A stretch of DNA of 64,000 nt, from NCBI GenBank assembly GCA_023957755.1, contig JAMLGT010000008.1, positions 1 through 64,000 of the forward strand, in the 5' to 3' direction. The stretch's first letter is position 1. The number at the start of each line of letters is the position of its first letter. Made by a program: the position numbers and the translations under genes. The stretch is from Chitinophagaceae bacterium. GTDB lineage: Bacteria; Bacteroidota; Bacteroidia; Chitinophagales; Chitinophagaceae. Positions 44,297-52,492 of the stretch are shown here, in pieces. A model generated the notes under the pieces. The model did no database searches. It was not told the DNA's origin and was given only the letters and a program-made list of their open reading frames with translations.

Positions 44297-46426
44297 TTAT
44301 TTCAATCCTCTGAATCTGAGTAATGGTGCAATACTTGGATCTTTTCCCCTAAAGTTTTTATACAGAGTGGCGAAATCTTCTGTGTTACCACGTGACAGGA
44401 TCATATCTCTGAATTTCTGCCCGTTTGCTCTGGTAAGTCCTCCATTTTCTTCGAACCATGTGTAGGCATCGTGGTCGAGCATCTCAGCCCAACTGTAAGC
44501 ATAGTATGCAGCGGAGTACCCGAGGCTCCAGATGTGCAGGAAGTATGAGGAGCGATAGCGCGGCGGCACGTTACTGATCCAGAGATTCATCTTACCTAAG
44601 CTTTCTTTTTCGAATTGGTCAGCATCCTGAAGAGGTGATCCGGGGCTTAGTGTGTGCCAGTTCATGTCCAGTGCAGCCGCTGCAAGGTATTCTGTAAAGG
44701 CATATCCCTGGTTGAAGGTGCCCGCCTTGACGATCTTATCAATGAGTGTTTGCGGAATGGGTGTGCCTGTTTTATAATGTTTCGCATAATTCTTGAGTAC
44801 CTGAGGATATAGCGCCCAATGTTCATTGAACTGGGAAGGGAATTCTACAAAGTCGCGCGGAGTGCTGGTTCCTGAAATGGAAGGATATTGTTGGTTGGCA
44901 AACATGCCATGCAGGGCATGCCCAAATTCATGGAACATGGTAGTGACATCGTCGAAACTCAGTAATGCAGGCTGTCCTTCTGCAGGTTTGGTGAAGTTGC
45001 ATACATTATAAACAACCGGTTTGGTATTAAAGAGTTTAGATTGCGTTACGAGATTGTCCATCCATGCTCCGCCGTTCTTATTGTCTCTCTTAAAATAGTC
45101 GCAGTAGAACAGTGCAAGCGGATTGCCATTTTCCTCAAACACTTCAAATACACGCACATCGCTTTGGTACACAGGAAGGTCTTTTCTCTCCTTGAATGTG
45201 ATGCCATAGAGTTGGTTGGCCGCATAGAATACGCCATTCAATAAAACACTATCTAATTCGAAATAGGGCTTTATCTGATTATTGTCCAGATCGTATTTTG
45301 CCTTTCTTACTTGTTCAGAATAAAAGTCCCAGTCGTAAGCCTGCAGTTGGAAAGTGTCTTTCTGTTCTTTAATCAGTTGCTGAATTTCTGTAGCTTCCTT
45401 GTGTGCCTTTTCTACAGAAGCAGGGATAAGCTGATTTAAAAAGTGGAAAACATTTTCAGGGTTTTTGGCCATCTGATCCTGGAGTTTCCATGCAGCGTAG
45501 TTGGGAAAACCAAGAAGTTTTGCTTTCTCAGTTCTTAGCTGAGCCAGGCGGGTAATAAGCTTGCGGGTGTCGTTTGAGTCACCCCGTTCGGCTCTGTTCC
45601 AGGAAGCGTCGAATAGTTTTGCACGCGTTTCTCTATTTTTTAGCGAGGACAAAGCAGGTTGTTGTGTGGTGTTTTGCAACGCAATCTTCCACTTACCATC
45701 CTTACCGGAGGCCTTAGCGTCTGATGCTGCCGCTGCTATTTCGTTATCACTTAAGCCATCAAGGTCAGCCACATTGTCCACAATCAAAGCCCCGGCATTT
45801 GCGGCGGATAATAACGTGTTGCTAAATTTGGTACTCAGAGAAGCATCTTCTTCATTTAGCTTCTTTAATTTTTCCTTATCTGCATCACTGAGTTTAGCGC
45901 CGGCAATAAGAAATTGCTGGTAATAATATTCGATCAGATGCAGGCTTTCCGGGTCCAGGTTGAGGTTTGCTCTGTTATTGTATATACTTTCCACGCGGCT
46001 GAAGAGCCCGGAGTTCAGGTGTATTGCGTCCTCGTGAGCCGCGAATTTGGGCGAAAACTCTTCGTCTATTTTTTGGAGCGTATCATTGGTGTTGGCGCTT
46101 GTGAGCACACCAAAGGCATGGTAAGCCCGCTGGAGTAATTGTCCGGATTTTTCCATTGCCACAATTGTGTTTTCAAAAGTGGGTGCTTCCTTGTTTTCAA
46201 CGATTTTATTTATTTCTTCGAGTTGTTGCCTCATCCCTTCAGTAAAGGCCGGAGGGAAATCGCTGTTTTTGATCTTGCTGAAATCAATTGTCTGATAGGG
46301 TAGCGTGCTTTCTGCCGCAAAAGGATTGTCCGCCGAGAAAGTATCAGCCGTTTTTGAAGGAGTGTGGTTACAAGCCATGAGTAATATTGAAAAGATTACG
46401 GGAATGGAAAAGTGTTTTGTATTCAT
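44297..46426 (-). CDS. dcp: M3-family dipeptidyl carboxypeptidase lipoprotein
   Basis: This 709-residue zinc metallopeptidase has a signal peptide and lipobox (LLMACNHTP). The zinc motif HEFGH has His499, Glu500 and His503, and the third ligand Glu lies about 25 residues later in DFVEFPSQFNEHW. The N-terminal helical half and the C-terminal ALDMNWHTLSPG and SLGYSAAYYAYSWAEMLDHD segments match peptidyl-dipeptidase Dcp, which removes C-terminal dipeptides. In E. coli Dcp is soluble; here the lipobox indicates a membrane-anchored, periplasmic form, as is common in Bacteroidota. Confidence 0.94.
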   Translation of the reverse strand: MNTKHFSIPVIFSILLMACNHTPSKTADTFSADNPFAAESTLPYQTIDFSKIKNSDFPPAFTEGMRQQLEEINKIVENKEAPTFENTIVAMEKSGQLLQRAYHAFGVLTSANTNDTLQKIDEEFSPKFAAHEDAIHLNSGLFSRVESIYNNRANLNLDPESLHLIEYYYQQFLIAGAKLSDADKEKLKKLNEEDASLSTKFSNTLLSAANAGALIVDNVADLDGLSDNEIAAAASDAKASGKDGKWKIALQNTTQQPALSSLKNRETRAKLFDASWNRAERGDSNDTRKLITRLAQLRTEKAKLLGFPNYAAWKLQDQMAKNPENVFHFLNQLIPASVEKAHKEATEIQQLIKEQKDTFQLQAYDWDFYSEQVRKAKYDLDNNQIKPYFELDSVLLNGVFYAANQLYGITFKERKDLPVYQSDVRVFEVFEENGNPLALFYCDYFKRDNKNGGAWMDNLVTQSKLFNTKPVVYNVCNFTKPAEGQPALLSFDDVTTMFHEFGHALHGMFANQQYPSISGTSTPRDFVEFPSQFNEHWALYPQVLKNYAKHYKTGTPIPQTLIDKIVKAGTFNQGYAFTEYLAAAALDMNWHTLSPGSPLQDADQFEKESLGKMNLWISNVPPRYRSSYFLHIWSLGYSAAYYAYSWAEMLDHDAYTWFEENGGLTRANGQKFRDMILSRGNTEDFATLYKNFRGKDPSIAPLLRFRGLK

Positions 46427-46649
46427 GTTTATTTTGTTGAAATGTCTGTGCTTATATCATAAGTAAAGGTAAGGAATGGGGACAAACCAATTGGCGTCAA
46501 TGCGCTAATAGGGGGCAATAATTCTGCGTCTTCCCGGGCAAAAGAAGTTTAGATTTTTTTACACCACGATAAAATATTTTTTTTTGGTGGGGCGTTTTAG
46601 GGGATAAAATCCTTTTTAATCAATTTTTCAAAAACAAATCATTTAGACT

Positions 46650-47111
46650 ATGAAAGCTTTTAAGTTTGGAATTGTATCGCTGCTTCTTTTGTCAGCAGCT
46701 TTTTTCTCATGCAGCAAAAGCGGAGGAAGCAGTGGAGCAGGTAAAGACACGCTGACTGCTACCGTTGAAGGTAAAGCATTTAATTCATCGCTGGCAACAA
46801 GTGCGCTAAAGGATGGTAGTACGATCGCCATCGCTGGTACTGGTTCTGATGGACAGATTAACATTGGAATTACCGGTTACACAGGTCCGGCCACCTATTC
46901 GGTTTCAGATAAGGCTATAATGACCTATGCCACGACTACTATGCCCATCGAGGCCTGGAGTGCTAATATGGTAATAGGTGAAGGAAGCGTAACTATCACA
47001 AAAGATGATGATAATTATGTAGAGGGCACATTTAGCTTTAAGGCTTTTTCAAGTGGTGGAGCATCAAGTAAGACTGTTACTAACGGTAAGTTTAATGTGA
47101 AGATAAAGTAA
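46650..47111 (+). CDS. Small lipoprotein (DUF6252-like), unknown function
   Basis: This 153-residue protein has a signal peptide with lipobox (AAFFSCSKSGG) and a short Gly/Ser linker. A single beta-sandwich domain follows (about 32-153; LTATVEGKAFNSSLATSA, GSVTITKDDDNYVEGTFSF). The EGKAF...GTFSF pattern resembles the small DUF6252 lipoproteins of Bacteroidota. Function unknown. It has its own terminator and is separated from the BlaI gene by 169 bp. Confidence 0.75.
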   Translation: MKAFKFGIVSLLLLSAAFFSCSKSGGSSGAGKDTLTATVEGKAFNSSLATSALKDGSTIAIAGTGSDGQINIGITGYTGPATYSVSDKAIMTYATTTMPIEAWSANMVIGEGSVTITKDDDNYVEGTFSFKAFSSGGASSKTVTNGKFNVKIK

Positions 47112-47137
47112 ACTGTATTTTCCTAAAATATGTAAAG

Positions 47138-47165
47138 CCGCATCCGGAAAGGGTGCGGTTTTTTT
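47138..47165 (+). terminator. Intrinsic terminator after the small lipoprotein gene
   Basis: CCGCATCC (47138-47145) pairs with GGGTGCGG (47151-47158) through a five-base loop, with one G-U pair. Seven T residues follow directly. Confidence 0.9.
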
Positions 47166-47214
47166 ATGCTCCTGAGTTAAGTAAGGTAAATATTTTATGT
47201 CTATTGAGGCGATT

Positions 47215-47250
47215 AACTAAAAAATTAGTTGGTGAACTAAAAAAATAGTT
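47215..47250 (+). promoter_or_regulatory. Twin dyad operator, probable BlaI binding sites
   Basis: Two 16-base dyads lie in direct succession: AACTAA-AAAA-TTAGTT (47215-47230) and AACTA-AAAAAA-TAGTT (47235-47250). They have the same outer half-site (AACTA/TAGTT) and are exactly 20 bases apart start to start, about two helical turns, so two dimers could bind on one face. They sit 31-66 bases before the ATG of the BlaI-type repressor, the usual place for an autoregulatory operator of this family. Confidence 0.75.
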
Positions 47251-47280
47251 TATATTTATACCATAATTAAAAAAACTAAG

Positions 47281-47646
47281 ATGAATCCACTCACACGCGC
47301 CGAAGAAGAAATCATGCAGCAGGTATGGAAATTAAAGGGCGGTTTCTTAAGAGAAATTGTAGAAGCCATGCCCGAGCCAAGGCCTCACCAGAACACAGTC
47401 GCTACACTACTTAAGATTATGGCAGAGAAAGGTTTTATAAAAATAGAGCCTTATGGTAAGAGGGCATTCAAATACCTGCCGGGTATATCCCGGACAGAAT
47501 ATTCCAAAGGCAGGGTCAACTCGCTTGTCAGAAGATTTTACGAGGGATCATTTAGTAATGTAGTGTCGGCAATGGTGAAGGATAATAATGTAAGTATTGC
47601 AGAACTGGAACTGCTAATTAAGCAATTGAAAAAAGAAAACAAATAA
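47281..47646 (+). CDS. BlaI/MecI-family transcriptional repressor
   Basis: This 121-residue protein is of standard length. The winged-helix DNA-binding domain covers about 1-80 (LTRAEEEIMQQVWKLKGGF, HQNTVATLLKIMAEKGFIKI, GKRAFKYLPGISRTEYSK), followed by a helical dimerisation region (FYEGSFSNVVSAMVKDNNVS). In beta-lactam resistance systems such repressors are inactivated by a partner M56 membrane protease. Here the M56 gene starts four bases downstream, so the pair is coupled. Twin dyads upstream are the likely operator. No beta-lactamase or PBP gene is present in this locus, so the signal is not obviously beta-lactams. Confidence 0.93.
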   Translation: MNPLTRAEEEIMQQVWKLKGGFLREIVEAMPEPRPHQNTVATLLKIMAEKGFIKIEPYGKRAFKYLPGISRTEYSKGRVNSLVRRFYEGSFSNVVSAMVKDNNVSIAELELLIKQLKKENK

Positions 47647-47650
47647 GACA

Positions 47651-49936
47651 ATGGAAAACATTACACCTTATATCATCAAGGTTGTTCTGATATCGGCCAT
47701 CCTGTATGCTTATTATTTAGTTGCGTTGCGCAACAGAAGATTTCATTTGTATAATCGTTTCTACCTGCTGGCTTCAGTATTGCTTTCTCTGACACTTCCA
47801 TTTATCCGGTTCGATCTCTTATTTGCTACTAATAAAGATACATTACCCGTTTTTATTAAGAGTGATATAGTTAATGATACCGTGATCATACACATCAGTC
47901 AGGATTATTGGAACACGAATACATTTTTGTGGCTTGCCTATTTTCTTTTTGCAGGCACCATGATCGTGTTATTCCTGCTATCGCTTCTGCGTATATACAG
48001 GATAAGAAGACGTGGTAAAGAGATTGTGTTGGATGAGTGCAGGATAATTGAGTCGAATACTAAAGGCACCCCGTTTTCATTTTTCAGGCTGATATTTTGG
48101 AATCCGCGACTTGACTATCTTTCAGGAGATGGCCTGGAAATACTACACCATGAACTAATTCATGTACGTCAGTTACATTCTCTCGACAAACTTGTTATCA
48201 ACCTCATTCAGATCGTCTTTTGGTTCAATCCTGTTTTCTGGCTGATAAAACGTGAAATCAATATCGTGCATGAGTTTCTTGCTGATGAAGAGTCGATTGG
48301 CGATGCTGATGGAGCAAAGTTTTCGCGCCTGGCATTGCAGACTGCTTATCCCGGTTACTCGTGGCCCGCTAATAACAATTTTGCCTATTCACCCTTAAAA
48401 AGAAGATTAACCATGATTTTAAAAAACAACAAAAAGAAAGTCTCATATTTCGGCCGGCTTATGGTACTGCCTCTTACGGCCCTGGTTTTTGTGTTCTTTT
48501 CATTAAAGGCTCAGGAACTACCGGTACCTTCTATTCCGGATACCCATGCGCGTGCTGAGAATGGTCAGATGAAAAATTCATTAGACTGGAGTCAGCTAAA
48601 GAAGCAAAGCACCATGGATGAAAAAGATCCATTGGTTATTGTGAACGGGAACATAATAGATTATTCACTGCTTAAAAATATAACCGACGACCAACTGGCT
48701 TCAATTGAGGTATTGAAAGGAAGCCTTAAACTGGCTGCCATTTATGGAAACGATCTGGCGCTGAATGGGGTGTGGAAAATAGAGTTGAAAAAGGGATATC
48801 ATGTTCCTGATGCATCCTCTGCGCTGCTGAATAACAGTAAGGCTGATACGATTCCGGAAGATCAAAAAAAAGTTTTTATAAAAACTGAAGTACCTGCCCA
48901 GTTTCCCGGAGGTGACGTAGGTTGGAGCAGATATATCAACAAGGTGATAGCAGACCATGAGCAGGAACTGAAAGGTGAAGATGTCAGAGGTGGTTGCAAA
49001 CTTCGGTTTGTGGTGGATGAGGAGGGGAAAGTATCAAATGTGGAAGCGCTTACTAAAACCGGAACTAAAGCGGCCAGGATTGCCATTGATGCTATTCAGA
49101 AAGGCCCCAAATGGGTACCTGCGAAGCAAAATGGAAAGTTGGTAACTAGTTATGTGGAGCGTACGTTTCATTTTGTAAGATTCACCCCACCTAAAGTGGT
49201 GAAGGATAAAAGGGTAGTTGCACCACCTGAGAAAACAGACAACGTGAAATCAAAGGTGGATAAAGAAGCACAGTTTCCCGGAGGTGTTTCAGCATGGAAA
49301 GCGTATATCGCCACAGCGTTAAAAAACTATTTGAATGAATTCAGAGAATCAGATTATGGTACTTGTCAGATCAGATTCGTAGTACATACCGACGGTTCTA
49401 TCTCGAATATAGAAGTGCTAACAATGAAGAATACACGCCTTGCAGAGGTTACAGTAAATGCCTTGCGCAAGGGTCCGAAATGGATTCCTGCCAGGGTAAA
49501 TGATAAGCCGGTGAATGCCTATTGGGTGCAACCTGTTACACTTGTGAATCCGGATAAAGGAAAGGCTGGTAGTTTAGCAGTGGTGCAACCTGACGATAGA
49601 ATATTCGTAAAGGTAGAAACTGCACCAAAGTTTCCGGGAGGTGCTGAGGCCTGGGGTGATTTCCTGCGAACGGTATTCCAAAAGCATGAAAGTGAGTTGA
49701 CGAGAGATGAAGCAGGAACCTGTAAGATAAAGTTTATAGTAAGGAAGGATGGCCATATTTCAGATGTAAAGGCTATTACGATGGAGGGAACCAGGCTGGC
49801 CAGGATTTTGGTTGATGCAATTAAAGAAGGGCCTAAATGGATTCCGGCCGAACAAAATGGCCATATAGTTAATGCCTATCTGGAAATACCAGTACAGCGT
49901 TATGCACCACCTAAAGTGGTGAAAGACTCAGAATAG
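47651..49936 (+). CDS. M56 (BlaR1-like) membrane protease with three tandem TonB-C domains
   Basis: This 761-residue protein has membrane helices near 6-24, 35-52 and 93-113 and one near 270-290. The M56 zinc site HELIH is at residues 167-171 (His167, Glu168, His171), and a further Glu lies in IVHEFLADEES near 206. The extracytoplasmic part has a plug-like stretch (about 335-375; PLVIVNGNIIDYSLLKNITD) and then three copies of a TonB-C-like domain at about 411-510, 535-632 and 652-750. Each has FPGG, a C-K/Q-I/L-R/K-F core strand, GxIS and GPKW(I/V)PA motifs. No penicillin-binding domain is present. The linker PPKVVKD occurs after copies one and three. Confidence 0.92.
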   Translation: MENITPYIIKVVLISAILYAYYLVALRNRRFHLYNRFYLLASVLLSLTLPFIRFDLLFATNKDTLPVFIKSDIVNDTVIIHISQDYWNTNTFLWLAYFLFAGTMIVLFLLSLLRIYRIRRRGKEIVLDECRIIESNTKGTPFSFFRLIFWNPRLDYLSGDGLEILHHELIHVRQLHSLDKLVINLIQIVFWFNPVFWLIKREINIVHEFLADEESIGDADGAKFSRLALQTAYPGYSWPANNNFAYSPLKRRLTMILKNNKKKVSYFGRLMVLPLTALVFVFFSLKAQELPVPSIPDTHARAENGQMKNSLDWSQLKKQSTMDEKDPLVIVNGNIIDYSLLKNITDDQLASIEVLKGSLKLAAIYGNDLALNGVWKIELKKGYHVPDASSALLNNSKADTIPEDQKKVFIKTEVPAQFPGGDVGWSRYINKVIADHEQELKGEDVRGGCKLRFVVDEEGKVSNVEALTKTGTKAARIAIDAIQKGPKWVPAKQNGKLVTSYVERTFHFVRFTPPKVVKDKRVVAPPEKTDNVKSKVDKEAQFPGGVSAWKAYIATALKNYLNEFRESDYGTCQIRFVVHTDGSISNIEVLTMKNTRLAEVTVNALRKGPKWIPARVNDKPVNAYWVQPVTLVNPDKGKAGSLAVVQPDDRIFVKVETAPKFPGGAEAWGDFLRTVFQKHESELTRDEAGTCKIKFIVRKDGHISDVKAITMEGTRLARILVDAIKEGPKWIPAEQNGHIVNAYLEIPVQRYAPPKVVKDSE

Positions 49937-50039
49937 AATTCCCGGTTATGGGTTCATAGTATTGGATACATTATCAAAAATGTCTTAAATTGGCAGAGAA
50001 TTATTTTTAATCTGTTTATCAGGGAAACCTGACTATCCC

Positions 50040-50528
50040 ATGTTTAGATTATTTATTTTTTTTCTGCCTTTTCTTCTGTTTTCTTCCTCATTGCCTGCCC
50101 ATGATAAGCAGGATATTGTAACCCTGGAGAAAAGATTTTCGTGTAGCAGTTTTTCAAAAATTCAGGCGACTTTAATTACAGACACCCTACCGGCCGACGG
50201 TATATTTGATGAAAAGCAGGTGGATAAAAAGGCTGAGTTTAAGGGTGGTAAGGAGAAGTGGAATGAATTCATTGCAAAAAAGATGAATGTACACATTACC
50301 GAATTTGGCGTGATGGACTATGGGGTATGTATTCTTCGGTTTGTAGTAGATGCCAAAGGCAAGGTTTCGAAGGTGGAAGCATTGACCAGGCAGAATACTA
50401 AACTTGCAGAAGTGCTGATTGATGCCCTCACCTGGGGACCCAAGTGGATTCCTGCGCAGAAAGACGGAAAATCGGTAAAGTCGTATCGTACACTGGATGT
50501 TACATTGCGTCCGCCTGATTTTAAATAG
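50040..50528 (+). CDS. Secreted single TonB-C-domain protein
   Basis: This 162-residue protein has a signal peptide (MFRLFIFFLPFLLFSSSLP) and a spacer. A single domain (about 62-158) follows, closely similar to the three repeats of the upstream M56 protein: KKAEFKGGKEKWNEFIAKK, GVCILRFVVDAKGKVSKVEA, and GPKWIPAQKDGK. The typical FPGG is changed to FKGG. It lies 103 bp after the M56 gene on the same strand and probably arose by duplication of one repeat. It lacks the membrane anchor of a TonB protein, so it is unlikely to energise transport on its own. Its 3' end overlaps folA by eight bases, tail to tail. Confidence 0.85.
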   Translation: MFRLFIFFLPFLLFSSSLPAHDKQDIVTLEKRFSCSSFSKIQATLITDTLPADGIFDEKQVDKKAEFKGGKEKWNEFIAKKMNVHITEFGVMDYGVCILRFVVDAKGKVSKVEALTRQNTKLAEVLIDALTWGPKWIPAQKDGKSVKSYRTLDVTLRPPDFK

Positions 50529-51027
50529 ATAAATTCCTGTTTTTTCTCTCCCATACTTCATAAGTGAAGGCATACTTGTGCCTTGAGTCAATATCATGTT
50601 TAGACGAAGAAAGCAGTGTCCATTCGTTTGTCGAAAAAGCCGGAAAGAAAGCGGTGGCTTCAGGAAACGAAGCGTCGATTCTTGATATTTCTATCCTGTC
50701 TGCAATGGGAAGTGCCATTTCAAAAATGTATCCACCTCCAATGATATAGATAATTTTTTCGGCCTTTACTTTTTCAAGAGCTTCTTCCAGACTGTGGACT
50801 ACTAAAGCGCCATTGCCATTGTAATCTTTATTATGTGTAATCACAATATTCAGGCTTCCTTTCAATGGCTCTCTTATAACGTCGTACGATTTTCGTCCGA
50901 TGATGATCGGGTGGCCGATTATGGATTTGCGGAATCTTGCGTATTCATCCGGTAGATTCCAAAGCGGTACACCGCTTTCCCTCCCGAGCTCATTATTTTT
51001 ACCGGCTGCAGCTGCAAGTATTATCAT
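50521..51027 (-). CDS. folA: Dihydrofolate reductase
   Basis: This 168-residue enzyme reduces dihydrofolate with NADPH. The N-terminal strand and Met20-type loop are visible (LAAAAGKNNELGRESGVPLW), then NLPDEYARFR, HPIIIGRKSYDVI, LNIVITHNKDY and IYIIGGGYIFEMAL (the NADPH-binding GG). By alignment, Glu28 takes the place of the catalytic Asp27 of E. coli, as it does in vertebrate enzymes. The length and order are normal. No thymidylate synthase gene lies next to it. It is read toward the TonB-C protein gene. Confidence 0.93.
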   Translation of the reverse strand: MIILAAAAGKNNELGRESGVPLWNLPDEYARFRKSIIGHPIIIGRKSYDVIREPLKGSLNIVITHNKDYNGNGALVVHSLEEALEKVKAEKIIYIIGGGYIFEMALPIADRIEISRIDASFPEATAFFPAFSTNEWTLLSSSKHDIDSRHKYAFTYEVWERKNRNLSI

Positions 51028-51202
51028 CTCTTTAAGCCTTAAAGGTAAATATCTTTTGGGGTGAAATTTTGAAGTATTTGGTGTTCTTTTACAGTGGGTA
51101 TAGATTTTAGATTGTATCTATACTTATATTTTATAATACTGTTGGCATCAGGTTTGTGGCAATAAAAGAATATTTATCATCAAAATTATAAACTGACTAC
51201 AG

Positions 51203-51973
51203 ATGAAAAAGGTATTTTTCACTATTACGGCGATCTTACTTCTATGTTGTGGGGAGACCCGGGCGCAACAGGTGTCTATTGGTTTGCGGGGTGGCATGAG
51301 CATTCCTAATTTAACAGCCGGAGGTTCACATCAAAATCCGCTCAATACTGGATTTTCTTCCAGAATAGGTGCAGATGGTGCTGTGTATGCTGATTTTGAG
51401 GTAACGCCTGTATTTTCTATTCGTCCAATGATTCAATATTCCTCACAGGGTGGAAAGAAAAATGGCTTACAGGCCTTTCCTACACCGGCTCAGTTCGCAC
51501 CTCTGTTTCCCGGACAGGCTCCTCTTTATCTGTACGCAAACTTTAAGAATGAGTCAAGGCTCGATTATTTACTCCTGCCTGTTCTTGCCAATTTCGGTTG
51601 GAACCTTGGTGCGCAATCTCCATTAAGGTTTTACGTGAATGCAGGACCATTTGCAGGATTGTTGCTTTCCGGTAAGCAGATTACATCAGGAACCAGTGCC
51701 GTATATCTTGACGAAAAAGGAGCTATGCCTCTTGATCAGGTACCCCCACAATCCTTTGACGGAAAGAAGGATATCAAAGACCAGCTTCATAAATTCAATG
51801 CAGGTGCTGAAGCTAACCTGGGATTTAGTTATCGTACCGGCACCTCCGGTAATATTTTTATCGAAGGTGGTTTCAATTATGGATTTGTCAATATTCAGAA
51901 AGGAACAGCCAACGGTAAGAATAATGCAGGAGCCGGCACACTGGCTGTGGGATATTCGTGGGGATTAAAATAA
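51203..51973 (+). CDS. Outer-membrane beta-barrel protein (PorT/OmpW-like fold)
   Basis: This 256-residue protein has a signal peptide cut near TRAQ and a beta-barrel pattern. Visible features are the first strand VSIGLRGGMSIPNLT, glycine-rich turns, FSIRPMIQYSSQGGKK in the middle and a closing NAGAGTLAVGYSWGLK strand. Such PorT-like or outer-membrane-beta-barrel-family proteins are common in Bacteroidota. A role is not deducible. It is a single gene, with folA divergent on the other side. Confidence 0.8.
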   Translation: MKKVFFTITAILLLCCGETRAQQVSIGLRGGMSIPNLTAGGSHQNPLNTGFSSRIGADGAVYADFEVTPVFSIRPMIQYSSQGGKKNGLQAFPTPAQFAPLFPGQAPLYLYANFKNESRLDYLLLPVLANFGWNLGAQSPLRFYVNAGPFAGLLLSGKQITSGTSAVYLDEKGAMPLDQVPPQSFDGKKDIKDQLHKFNAGAEANLGFSYRTGTSGNIFIEGGFNYGFVNIQKGTANGKNNAGAGTLAVGYSWGLK

Positions 51974-52492
51974 TGACAGTTTCTGCTCATTCTATTTTGT
52001 AGAATTCCATTCTTGTTAGAAGAATCTGAAATCTGAGGGTTTGAGGGGATATATCGGGAATGACGAGTAATTTTGCACCTTCAATTTTTAGCCTGAACGT
52101 ATGGTTGACATTATGCTGAAACAGTTATCGGTCATGTGAATCGGTAAAAATTTCAACAAAAACGGCCATACAGGATAAGTAATAAATTAGATGAGAATCG
52201 GTCATAGCAGTTGTTTCGGATTTTTTGCGAGGGAAGCTTACAAGTGTAAGTACCTGGTCGGTTTTTTGGGTCAGGTAAGTGCTGTGCGAGATTTTTTTGT
52301 TTCAGTTGCAGGTTTAGTAAAGCCCATCCTAATCTCGGGGATTTGTATGGCTTTGAGTAGTCTCAGCAATATCAAGGGGATTTCTCTTATTCAATTTCGG
52401 GTTATTGGACATAAGCAAAGGTTAGTGCACTTGCGCATCGGTGTGAGTGAATTTTATGAATATAAAAAGTAGAATTGAAATTAAAATTACTT
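51974..52492. other. Long intergenic region and leader of the RND operon
   Basis: This 519-base stretch holds a -7 box at 52068-52075 and no convincing gene. A 93-codon frame (52191-52472) exists, but its predicted protein has no recognisable domain, odd composition and no signal for translation, so I do not call it. If transcription starts at the -7 box, the RND operon leader would be about 410 bases. Confidence 0.5.
52068..52075 (+). promoter_or_regulatory. Promoter -7 box, probable start of the RND operon transcript
   Basis: TAATTTTG matches TAnnTTTG. A TTTG at 52040-52043 lies 24 bases upstream, slightly longer than the usual 19-23 spacing. The next downstream gene start is 417 bases away. 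Confidence 0.45.

Noticed and set aside
52191-52472. 93-codon open frame upstream of the RND adaptor
   Set aside because: No domain, no signal peptide or clear start signal, and composition unlike the neighbouring proteins. It lies in a likely leader; kept only as a note in the intergenic entry.
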